A stretch of 64,000 bases of DNA, from positions 22,694,846 through 22,758,845 of the forward strand of contig NC_088779.1 of the NCBI RefSeq assembly GCF_954871325.1. Reading direction: 5' to 3'. The notes beneath the pieces were generated by a model, which made no database searches, was not told where the DNA came from, and saw only the letters and a list, made by a program, of their open reading frames with translations. Below are positions 24,601 through 32,448 of the stretch, piece by piece. Position 1 is the first letter of the stretch, and every line of letters begins with the position of its first letter. The position numbers and the translations under genes were made by a program. Source of the stretch: Gordionus sp. m RMFG-2023 (lineage: Eukaryota; Nematomorpha; Gordioida; Chordodea; Parachordodidae).

Positions 24601-27600
24601 ATCATATTCACAAATGAGCATTTAATTTATAATGTAATATGCGCATAAATCTCTGAGGTAACATTTTAATTTGGATTCTCCTATATGGGTAGTTATTAAT
24701 AAAAATACTTTTATAAATTAAACAAACGATTGAGAAATTTTAGAATAATTTATAAATCATGTTATTTAATATAAAAAAGAATCCTAATTAAAGTGTTACC
24801 TCCGGGATTTAAGCGAATATTACATTATTATTTATATGAATATTTGTGAATATGAGCAATAAAAATCACTATTCCTACTATGGAATTAAAAATAAGACGT
24901 TTATCACCGTTATTCATATTTTTTATATTTCTACTAGTAATAGAAATAGTTCTGATGAAATGGTTCGGTTGCACTTATTTTATTTTTATTTTAATCTTTA
25001 CAAACAAATATATTTATTGTTTTTTTTTACTTGAAATTCTTCTTTTTTTTTAAAAAACACACTCCAATTTTTTCTTTTTTAATAACTAAATTTCTCCAAA
25101 ACAACAAAAAAAAAATTAACAACCAATTTTCTTCCAAAAACCAACAACGAAAAAATTTTCCAAAACCCGATAACTAACTTTTTATTATTTTTTTTTCTTT
25201 ATATTCACTACACAAAATTTAAAAAAATAATAATAAATAACAATAATAATAATAATATGCCATCAAAATCTAATAATAATCTATTCGCGAAATAATATAA
25301 TATCGAAATTAAAAGAATAATAATAACAATAATAATAATAATATTCCGTCAAAGTCTAATAATAATCTATTCGCGAAATAATATAATATCTAAATTGAAT
25401 GAATAATAATAACAATCATATATTAAATTATACTAATCCTATTTTAAAATAACCAACTATAATAACTCCTTCTCAATGACCAGCCCCACATCACACCTCT
25501 CCCTCTACATGAAACCAGAGTCGCCGTCATCCTCATCCTCCGACAGGATGAACTCCAACAGGTGCTCCAGCTCCCAGTCCTCCATGGTCATTCCATTTCT
25601 TTCTCCTACTCCGATCTCTCCCAGCCGCATGAGCTCCTCCCACGCCATGGCTTCATCGGGATCTTGTACGGTTTCCACCACCGCTCCCCTCATCTGCTCC
25701 AGCGCCAGTTGTTCCTGTTCTCCGTTAACCTCCCGCCCCTTTGCACTCTCCTCTTCTCCGACGTCAGATCTTCGGTCGCGCGTCGTTTGCACACTTGCCA
25801 CCCGTTGCTCCTCCATCCTCGACTCCACCTGCTCCTCCAAACTCCCATACGGTTCTTCCCTTTGACCCGCTGTATTTTCCCCCGCGAGTTCAGATCTCCT
25901 CATCTGTACTCTTCTCGACGTCCGTGTTCTTCTCGATCTCCTTCCGCTACGCGCACACTGAGCTCGTAGAAGCCCTGGCTCTCCGCAATTGTAGCACCGT
26001 CTCAGATCCATCCACCGAACATTCCTTATGTCGTTCCCCGATCTCGTTCTTTGCCCCCTCCATGCCTTCTGCTCCCTCCACGGGAATCGCATTCTTTCAT
26101 TTCTCCAGTGTTGTCGTTCCCTCCACTGAACAAATCCCTGTAATCCCGCGCATCTGGGAATTATAATTAGATGTACTTCGTAATCCTCAAATATCCAACT
26201 CCGTCTCATGCTACAATTGCGGAGGGCCAGGGTACCTACGAGCTCAGTCTGCGCGTAGCGGAAGGAGATTGAGAAGAACACGGACGTCGAGAAGAGTACG
26301 GATGAGGAGATCCGAACTCGCGGGGGAAAATACAGCGGGTCAAAGGGAAGAACCGTATGGGAGTTTGGAGGAGCAGGTGGAGTCGAGGATGGAGGAGCAA
26401 CGGGTGGCAAGTGTGCAAACGACGCGCGACCGAAGATCTGACGTCGGTGAAGAGGAGAGTGCAAAGGGGCGGGAGGTTAACGGAGAACAGGAACAACTGG
26501 CGCTGGAGCAGATGAGGGGAGCGGTGGTGGAAACCGTACAAGATCCCGATGAAGCCATGGCGTGGGAGGAGCTCATGCGGCTGGGAGAGATCGGAGTAGG
26601 AGAAAGAAATATAATTGAATACAAATTGTTGCTATATTTAATATCAAGAGCATTGATTAGTAAAATTTGTTAAATTATTAACTGTAATATATTCTCTAAC
26701 TGTCAAATATGTCTGTAAAAGTGGAATTTTACCTAGTATTTTATAACTAATTCTATATAATAGAGTAATTCAACTATATGTCTACTTACTTTTTATAAAT
26801 AAATTTCTTATAATTGTTTGGAATAAATTATTACCATAGTAATTGTTTAATTCCCCCCCCCCCCCCCCTTATGAAAATCCTGGCTACGCCTATGGAGTGG
26901 GGTCACATAAAAACCCCAGGTTAAAAACTTAGCACTCTTCCATAGAATCTTGGATAAACTATCAGAATGTTTGCCATCCACGTTACAAAGTTCAGTCGGC
27001 TCGAAGGTTAGGAATTCCAGCATAGGCACGAGAGTGTCAAATAAATAAAAAGAATTTACAAATTATTTTAATGCTGAATAGATTATTTAAAATTTTTATT
27101 TTACATTGTATAGAAGAAAATATAAATTTGAGAATTTAATATTAGGGATGTGTAAGCCAACATTTTCATAATTATGCCGATTTTATCTACAATTCTTATT
27201 AAAACTCAGCGAATTAAATGATTAATTATTGACCAAAGTCGAATTACAAAAATGCTGAAAAGTTAAAATCTTTCATAAAAAAAATATATATAAGTACAAC
27301 TGTTTCAAATTATCATTTCATTTTTTGTTATACTTTTATATTTGATCATGGATGTGAACCCTTACTTAGACTTAGGCAAAAAAAGGATCTACGGTCAGGA
27401 ATTAAATCTTAAAAAAAGGTTCAGGGTTTGGAGTACATAAAGAAATATTGACTTAAAATAACACCATTTTTTCCCCCATTTATTAATTTTTTATACTCCA
27501 TATAAAATACATATACATCTTACATAATTTACATAAAAAAAGGTTCAGGGTTTGGAGTACATAAAGAAATATTGACTTAAAATAACACCATTTTTCCCCC

Positions 27601-30600
27601 ATTTATTAATTTTTTATACTCCATATAAAATACATATACATCTTACATAATTTACAAGTAAAAGATTTGAAAATTGATTTATAAATTTCTATGTTTTATT
27701 TAATTGCAGTCTTAATATCATTTATATTAAATTATTATTACCTACACTACAAAACATAGGCCTGTCCAAGATTTTGTTAAGGGGGGGGGGGTATTAGGTG
27801 ATTTTTTTCCCATAAATTTTATTACAGATCCTTAAGTCAACTTATTGTCGAAAAAGGTTCAGGGTTTGGAGTACATAAAGAAATATTGACTTAAAATAAC
27901 ACCATTTTTTCCCCCATTTATTAATTTTTTATACTCCATATAAAATACATATACATCTTACATAATTTACAAGTAAAAGATTTGAAAATTGATTTATAAA
28001 TTTCTATGTTTTATTTAATTGCAGTCTTAATATCATTTATATTAAATTATTATTACCTACACTCCAAAACATAGGCCTGTCCAAGATTTTGTTAAGGGGG
28101 GGGGGGTATTAGGTGATTTTTTTCCCATAAATTTTATTACAGATCCTTAAGTCAACTTATTGTCGGACTTTGGCTGTGATATATTGTATACATTTTTTAG
28201 AGGTGAGGAGTATGTAGGAAGAAATTTTTCATAAGCTTAAAATGATTTACAGAACAGGCAAATTTGCGATTCCCCCTTCTCTTTGGTTACGCGACTGCTA
28301 TATCCCAAGAACTTATTGATATAAAACATGATAAGCAACGTATTCATAAGCATATTGATAAGTTATCATTTTTAATAAAATATTATTACCTACACACAAC
28401 AAAATTCACTATATTTCGCTTTCTAAAACTGATATAAATTGACAAGATATTGCCTTTAAAATGGAAGTATAAAAAAAATTTTGATAAACGAGAAGGAATA
28501 AATGAATCCTCGAAAAAAAGTTAAATTTATTTTTCTTTTGGCGCCTAGAACCCTTGAACTCAAGTTTATGATGTCTCTTAGAAGGAATGGAAAACTGTCG
28601 ACGAAACGCTTGTATTGGTACTCCTTGGAGTTTTTACGTTATCTCTGAAATCCTATAAGAAAAGGACATAGATTACTATATAAGGAATGGTCATTGGATA
28701 AAAAATAAAATAGGGCGAATTTTAAAGGGGTTCAAAGATAAAAAGAATATAATATTTGATGAAAACGAAAAAAAATCGATAAGATATCTCATATTTTGCG
28801 ATTCATATTAATTACTCTTGAATTCCTTCGAGTTTAATATTATATTTTTCACTGAATATCGCGAACTAATTACTATTTTAATTCCAATAATTAATAAGCC
28901 CTTCGTTTCTTTGCTTACAAAAAATGGAAGATTAGAACTTTTAGCTTTATTCACTGATATAATTTTATATCTAATCATTTTTATCCGAATCTTTTGGAGA
29001 AAGCTAAATAAACTTGATTTTATCTACATATTTGAACAGATTAATTAGTGTCTTGCATCTAAAGACCGCAAAAAATGGTCATAGGATGCCCTTTTTAGTA
29101 TTAAACGGGTTTGTTATTGAGTTGTATAAGCATAATGTTCTGTAAATTTCTTTTGGTTAATTGTGATGGATGAAAAAAACCAATATACTTATTAGCCTTA
29201 AGCTCCCCAAATGAGAAGCCGGGGTGTTGTTTGTAATTATATCTATCTAAATTCATTTTCATTAAAAGCATTTGTATCTAGATATATTTTAAGTCATATC
29301 TATCAATTATTCGATATAATTTTATTTTATGTTTGTTTTAAAATAATATTACAAATATTAAATTTACTTAAATAGAGTTTATTCTTTTTTAAAAATAAGC
29401 AATGCAAATTTTATTTTAAGTTAATGAACGGTAATTAAATTGATAACTTTTGATATATCATAAATTTTAGACGATTAATTTGATTATTTATATCCAGTTA
29501 CATTTTTTTAAGGGTGTATAAATATCTAAAACCTTGTCATATAACTGTATCTAGTTATATTTTAAAAATTATTTGTTTTACAATATTAAAATTAATAAAA
29601 TAAAGTATTCAATTGAGGACCTGATGATAAAGCAAGTTTGTGAAGGTATAGCCCTAGCTGATGAAGAAGAATGTGAAGATGAGGAGGCTTCAGAAACCAG
29701 GTTATATATAGTATTATCTTGTTCTTAGATATTTTAAAACCAGAGATTATTGTTCAAAATTAAAAATCTTCAAAGATTCGATTTAATGAGTGAAATTTAA
29801 ACCATTTATTTCAAAAGAAAATTTCGTTATCATTTCAATAAAATTTTCATTTTTTTTATCTTCAAAGATTTTTGCTTATTTTGGGCCAGATCTTCAGATT
29901 TTTTACTCTGGTTAAGATATATTTGTATTTTTATAGGTAGTGTAAGTAGGGTATTGAAATATTGGAAATCACACCTATATAACTTAATATTTTTTGATCC
30001 CCCTGAACCGTACACAAAATTTGGTCGAAAGAGAATTTTAAGGATTAAATTATATTCTATCACATTACCACACATAACAATTTATTTATAGAATTATATT
30101 ATAATTAATCTCCAAGGTTTTGTAAAAACTGAACCTAATCTTTATAATACTTTAAAACCTTAACCCGAATCTTTATATGATCCGAACCCATATATCAAAA
30201 GGTTTGACACTCCGAGTGGAAGCACCTAATATTTAATTATTGTTTCCAATAGTTTATTTGTAATTTTATAAAATTCACTATATTTAATTTTGAATAATTT
30301 ATTTTGCATTATTCATATTTAATTCTACATCCTTTTATATCTAAAAAATATGTTACCATATCAAAGTAGCAGATATATATAATTATTTATCTTCTTTCTC
30401 CAATTATAGATACAAAACCTCAGATTTCAGCACACAAATCCCTCTCCCACCAAAAGACTATTTATGGCGTGACAAATACAAACCCCGTAAACCAAGATTT
30501 TTCAACAGGGTTCACACTGGCTTCGAATGGAACAAATACAACCAAACCCATTACGATTTCGATAACCCTCCGCCCAAAATAGTTCAGGGCTATAAATTTA

Positions 30601-31922
30601 ATATTTTCTATCCCGATCTCATTGATAAAGGAGTCACCCCCAAATACTCCGTGAATCCTTGTTACGAGGAAGGACAAGATAAGCGATCCGGTAATTGTCT
30701 TACTATCTTATGCATGGTTTGAAGGGTTAGGAAAATTAAAATATTAGTTGGACTTTTTGGTGAATATTTTTTTCAAAAAAATATAATCTATTTTTGTATT
30801 TGTTTCACAGACTCTTAGTTTTTAAAAATAAGCATCTAAGAAAGTTTTTAATTCAATAAAAAGTATTTTTTAATTGAAAGAAATGATTTAAAAAGATCTA
30901 CATTTTAATTTGTGAATAATTTATTTTTTAAATTTCGCTAAATGTTTAAAACATGAAGTCTCAAATGAAAGTTAGATTTTCTTATGATTAGTAACTTAAA
31001 ACAATTTTTTTTAAAAAAAAAATCCAAAGTCTATATAAATATCTAAATTTTCCCATTGGGCCGCCATTCCACGTCAAATCGATCACGATTTGGTCGACCC
31101 CTTTTAAAATTGTTAAAAATTTCTGGAATTATTTAGATAGTTAAGAAAATGAGAAAGCCGTTTATTTTAGCTCGCTAGCATATCTGGTTCCCGAGATATA
31201 GGGGTTCAAAAGTGCAAAAAAGAGGCACTTTGGAATCTGTAAAATTTTTAAGATGCTTATATCTCAAAAACTATTTATAATAAAAAAATGTATAATATAT
31301 CATATTGTAGATAAAAAAAAATCTCTAAGGGTTATCAAAAAAAAAATTGGCGCCAATTTGAGTCTTTAACTTCCGGTTTACCTATCTTGATTCACCTGTA
31401 TTTTTAAGCAAAAAAGGGAGTTTGTTTTCGAAATTTTTTTTTTGCTTTTTATTTAGACACCTTTTATAAATATATATACGAGTTTATTCATGTTTTTTTT
31501 ATAACTGATTAAATTAACTCTGCATTTATTGCTAAAATAAAATTGAAAGCAAAAAGGCTTAGGACTGCAATTGGCGTGTTTTAATCCAAAAGCCAACCTG
31601 CCCATTGGTTTTAAATTTTTTCGCCCACCCTTTGCAGAGCTTCAATTTACAATCATGCTAGAAATCCCTCGAATAACTAAAAATTATGCCCATTTCAAAT
31701 GTCATATTAATGTAATGTATTATTTTAATATTTTTTAAACAAGCTCCTACACCCGATTTCGCTGTACTACGTTTTTCTGCCGGTCCGCCATACGAAGATA
31801 TAGCCTTCAAAATTGTTAACAGAGAATGGGAGTGTTCTTATAAAAGAGGTTTTAGGTGTCAATTTTATAACAACATCTTTCAGTTATGGTTTCATTTTAA
31901 AAGATATAGGTATCGACGATAA
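12620..31922 (+). CDS. CACTIN: Cactin (spliceosome-associated, NF-kB/Toll-linked protein)
   Basis: Eleven exons with consistent phases: 12620-12630, 12672-12898, 12952-13177, 13303-13465, 13506-13617, 19334-19458, 19605-19930, 20452-20623, 29618-29700, 30410-30690, 31744-31922; about 634 residues. Known role: cactin acts in the nucleus with spliceosome factors and modulates NF-kB/Toll signalling. Seen: the N-terminal ETPEEKRARRLAKK and NPFGDSNL blocks, a Glu/Lys-rich coiled coil, the cactin mid domain (AKPIDLLAKYIS, MHEPYTYLNGL, DIGYWESLLKQLKAYMAKAR), an acidic linker, and the conserved C-terminal domain (RKPRFFNRVHTGFEWNKYNQ, NPPPKIVQGYKFNIFYPDLI, GPPYEDIAFKIVNREWE, FHFKRYRYRR then TAA). The RS-rich N-terminus of vertebrate cactin is not seen. 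The 11-nt first exon is inferred from its ATG, GTGAGT donor and matching phase; upstream exons remain possible. Confidence 0.92.
12672..12898 (+). CDS. CACTIN: CACTIN exon 2
   Basis: Encodes LLENARQKSLLKALETPEEK, the RARRLAKK basic stretch and NPFGDSNL. Preceded by CTAATAG and followed by GTCAGA. The TTG at 12679 is internal, not a start. Confidence 0.88.
12952..13177 (+). CDS. CACTIN: CACTIN exon 3 (coiled coil)
   Basis: Strongly charged helix (KLEENKLELEKVKKRR, then KEWEKQEDKFHLEQALLR). Separated from exon 2 by a 53-bp intron. Confidence 0.88.
13303..13465 (+). CDS. CACTIN: CACTIN exon 4
   Basis: Encodes RAKPIDLLAKYIS and MHEPYTYLNGLNLSDLEDLL, hallmark cactin blocks. Donor GTAAAT. Confidence 0.93.
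13506..13617 (+). CDS. CACTIN: CACTIN exon 5
   Basis: Encodes VYIELEQGQNVDYWKDI and a following acidic helix. The intron before it is only 40 bp. Donor GTTAGT opens a 5.7-kb intron that holds the 14506-18422 hAT. Confidence 0.9.
15000..15884 (-). pseudogene. hAT transposase, C-terminal segment
   Basis: 294-codon stretch ending in the dimerisation domain SFTQVNCERTFSKLKIIKNG, then RPNIGQEKLEAFLMMSVERE. It overlaps the middle segment by 10 bp in another frame, so one frame change separates them. Confidence 0.84.
15875..16444 (-). pseudogene. hAT transposase, middle segment
   Basis: Contains FDGAANMRGELVGL (second catalytic Asp block), a CYNHILNLCI block and GETRWWPHEKSL, matching the GYDGAANM...CxxHxLNL...TRW order of this transposase family. 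Confidence 0.84.
16474..17571 (-). pseudogene. hAT transposase, N-terminal segment
   Basis: 365-codon stretch with a TTF/ZMYM-style zinc finger region (KAVYCSICLAF, then FRHMHSVIKIHE) and the start of the RNase H-like core, including RFSLQMDSTQDISVYDQ, which holds the first catalytic Asp of this hAT branch. It stops in frame, and the next segment starts 30 bp downstream in another frame. Confidence 0.82.
18431..19333 (+). other. CACTIN intron remainder
   Basis: A+T-rich intron sequence between the hAT and the next exon. It holds no recognised element. It ends TTTATTTACAG. Confidence 0.5.
19334..19458 (+). CDS. CACTIN: CACTIN exon 6
   Basis: Encodes REGINKCVRDDVLKIFKGK and TYTQLELLANQITEKIQ, matching the FKGKTYNQL block of cactins. 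Donor GTATTT. Confidence 0.92.
19605..19930 (+). CDS. CACTIN: CACTIN exon 7
   Basis: Encodes DIGYWESLLKQLKAYMAKAR and LREKHQDLLRQKLYQFKKEQ, followed by a poorly conserved acidic linker. The donor lies at the start of a TA dinucleotide run. Confidence 0.93.
19931..19954 (+). repeat. (TA)n microsatellite at a splice donor
   Basis: GTATATAT... begins exactly at the 3' edge of CACTIN exon 7, so the donor site is part of a dinucleotide tract of about 11 units. Confidence 0.7.
20452..20623 (+). CDS. CACTIN: CACTIN exon 8
   Basis: Encodes YLAYEEGRYSPELIPEKY and then the DEEIKRIEYSRKCYQHTGSS block that precedes the C-terminal domain. Donor GTTAAT opens a 9-kb intron. Confidence 0.9.
21468..21671 (-). 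pseudogene. piggyBac-like cysteine-rich C-terminal tail
   Basis: Encodes KARCKKPGCKLNTQMIRTKC and CVSLYFTSKK, a C-x4-C...C-C zinc-ribbon-like tail as found at the C-terminus of piggyBac transposases. It lies about 1 kb downstream of the N-terminal fragment on the same strand. Confidence 0.55.
22353..22707. mobile_element. hAT-type MITE with TAGTGATC end and GGCCCG words
   Basis: Left end TAGTGATCTGCATCGGGCC, followed by GCCCGGCCCGGCCCG and a near-perfect direct duplication of about 56 bp (about 22,390-22,490, TTTAGAGTTTTGCCGCCCAG). The body is homologous, in reverse orientation, to the element at 33175-33440. The right end is less clear; flanks GAGCCAAT and GCTCCAAT match at 6 of 8 bases. 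Confidence 0.65.
22775..23032 (-). pseudogene. piggyBac transposase N-terminal fragment
   Basis: Open stretch with CQKRLNQIKVSFHFNDNS followed by a DPLYKIKHL helix and a KDKLFVYKQVIPYKA segment. This matches the order RFxxIxRxLHFNDN...D.L.KI...LSVDEQMVPFKG of piggyBac-family transposases. The usual acidic residues of the DEQ box are changed (VYKQ). Confidence 0.7.
23501..24361 (+). other. CACTIN intron, low-complexity
   Basis: A+T-rich intron with an (AAAAG)n run at about 23,996-24,016. No genes seen. Confidence 0.5.
24362..24885. repeat. Three-copy dispersed repeat, two direct and one inverted
   Basis: A block of roughly 110 bp built around TCATATTCACA...CATAAATC(C/T)C(C/T)GAGGTAAC, then ATTTTAATTTGG(G/A)TTCTCC, occurs at about 24362-24475 and 24572-24685. 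It occurs again in reverse at about 24776-24885 (GTTACCTCCGGGATTTA). This gives an imperfect hairpin of about 500 bp, possibly a foldback element. Confidence 0.6.
25225..25410. repeat. Tandem duplication of an 86-bp AAT-rich unit
   Basis: TAATAATAATCTATTCGCGA recurs with an 86-bp offset (25271 and 25357), with near-identical flanks including AATAATATAATATC. Simple (AAT)n tracts join the two copies. Confidence 0.7.
25505..26609. mobile_element. Retroelement gag fossil, two head-to-head copies
   Basis: An unusually G+C-rich block. Two near-identical arms (about 25595-25998 and 26208-26606) lie in opposite orientation around a spacer of about 210 bp. Each arm encodes a CCHC-type zinc knuckle region (CYNCG...) followed by an Arg/Ser-rich and then Glu-rich tail, as in retrotransposon Gag. 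No reverse transcriptase, integrase or terminal repeat is seen nearby, so it is a fragment and broken. The family (LTR element or LINE ORF1) cannot be decided. The close match of the arms suggests the inversion is young compared with the surrounding repeats. Confidence 0.65.
26607..26893. mobile_element. Truncated reverse copy of the GGCGTAGCC element
   Basis: Homologous to the reverse complement of about 7057-7560: CTAGTATTTTATAACTAATT and CTACTTACTTTTTATAAATA blocks, then a C run and CCTGGCTACGCCTAT. It abuts the gag fossil arm directly; the rest of the element is missing on the far side. Confidence 0.75.
27412..28165. repeat. Near-identical tandem repeats (one 124-bp and two 314-bp units)
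   Basis: The sequence beginning GGTTCAGGGTTTGGAGTAC occurs at 27418, 27542 and 27856 with almost no differences apart from homopolymer lengths and one A/C change. The first copy carries only the first 124 bp. The second and third carry about 314 bp, including CATAGGCCTGTCCAAGATTT and a G run. It is either a very recent duplication or an assembly artefact. Confidence 0.85.
28071..28303. mobile_element. Short diverged copy of the GGCGTAGCC element
   Basis: Left end ATAGGCCTGTCCAAGATTTT with a G run, and right end resembling TTTGGTTACGCGACTGCTAT. The right 110 bp (CATAAGCTTAAAATGATTTA) match the 8080-8227 end of the full element. The left end lies inside the third tandem unit. Confidence 0.55.
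28304..29617 (+). other. CACTIN intron remainder
   Basis: A+T-rich. The open frame at 28818-29048 shows no recognisable features. No further elements identified. Confidence 0.45.
29618..29700 (+). CDS. CACTIN: CACTIN exon 9
   Basis: Short exon encoding DLMIKQVCEGIALADEEECE and DEEASETR. It is phase-compatible with both neighbours and sits where other cactins have an acidic EGM...DEAEFSVE segment. Acceptor AATTGAG is weak, donor GTTATA. Confidence 0.75.
30410..30690 (+). CDS. CACTIN: CACTIN exon 10 (C-terminal domain)
   Basis: Encodes YLWRDKYKPRKPRFFNRVHT, GFEWNKYNQTHYDF and KIVQGYKFNIFYPDLIDKG, near-invariant in cactins. Acceptor CAATTATAG, donor GTAATT. Confidence 0.97.
31052..31608. other. 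Unidentified sequence flanked by CCCATTGG in a CACTIN intron
   Basis: The 8-bp word CCCATTGG occurs at 31052-31059 and 31601-31608, bounding a relatively G+C-rich block that starts GCCGCCATTCCACGTCAAAT. The start resembles the candidate piggyBac edge near 21,027 (ATTCCATGTCAAAT). The right end is not an inverted copy of the left, so an element is possible but unproven. Confidence 0.3.
31744..31922 (+). CDS. CACTIN: CACTIN exon 11 (last)
   Basis: Encodes DFAVLRFSAGPPYEDIAFKI, GFRCQFYNNIFQLWFHFKR and YRYRR then TAA, the standard cactin end. Confidence 0.97.
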
Positions 31923-32148
31923 TCGAGAGATTAATCCGCGATGTTTGGCAGAATTATAAATACAAAAACACATTTACACTTCAAACGAAAATATAAAAAA
32001 AATGTCCGTTCTATTTTTTTCACAACCTTTATTACCGCATAAATATATTTATTTTATATAACATACATTCATTTTTATATTACATATAAAAGAGCGTGTA
32101 TATTTTATTTATTTATTGATCACATTTCGCTAAATTATACATATCCTA

Positions 32149-32154
32149 AATAAA
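32149..32154 (+). terminator. CACTIN: Candidate CACTIN polyadenylation signal
   Basis: AATAAA about 230 bp after the CACTIN stop codon, upstream of the HYOU1 3' end. Weak because of the base composition. Confidence 0.35.
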
Positions 32155-32349
32155 AAATTATGTGGAGCAAAAACATATGATACAATCATTACATTTTCAT
32201 AGCAATCATATTTTAAGTGAGTATATTGTAATAAATTATAAAAAAATACACCAGTAGGTTTCATATATTAATTAATAATTATCTATATTTTTTTTGACAA
32301 GAAGGTAGTTTGCTGTTTTATAACAAGACAATCATTATTTGAGTGCGTT

Positions 32350-32355
32350 TTTATT
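32350..32355 (-). terminator. HYOU1: Candidate HYOU1 polyadenylation signal
   Basis: AATAAA on the minus strand about 60 nt past the HYOU1 stop codon. With the CACTIN signal this leaves the two convergent transcripts about 200 bp apart. Confidence 0.4.
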
Positions 32356-32413
32356 TTTTTTAAAAGGTAAATATTTGACACAATTCTTTAAGTTTGGAAT
32401 GTATATGTCGTAG

Positions 32414-32448
32414 TTATAGTTCATCGGAAACATGTATGTCTTTATGTT
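32414..32448 (-). CDS. HYOU1: HYOU1 exon 23, SDEL ER-retrieval tail
   Basis: A 35-nt exon giving (K)[10 protein letters not shown] then TAA after acceptor TTTAAAG. Phase matches the donor of exon 22 (GTTGAT at 32748). An xDEL C-terminus is expected for this ER-resident family (human ends NDEL). If this intron were retained, the protein would end KDDIS at the TGA 32744-32746 with no retrieval motif. Confidence 0.65.

Noticed and set aside
25476-26166. Long Ser/Pro-rich plus-strand open frames at 25476-26166
   Set aside because: They are the antisense of the gag-like region, kept open by its high G+C content.
31052-31608. CCCATTGG direct repeat as proof of an 8-bp target duplication
   Set aside because: The ends inside it are not inverted copies of each other; an 8-mer can recur by chance within 550 bp.
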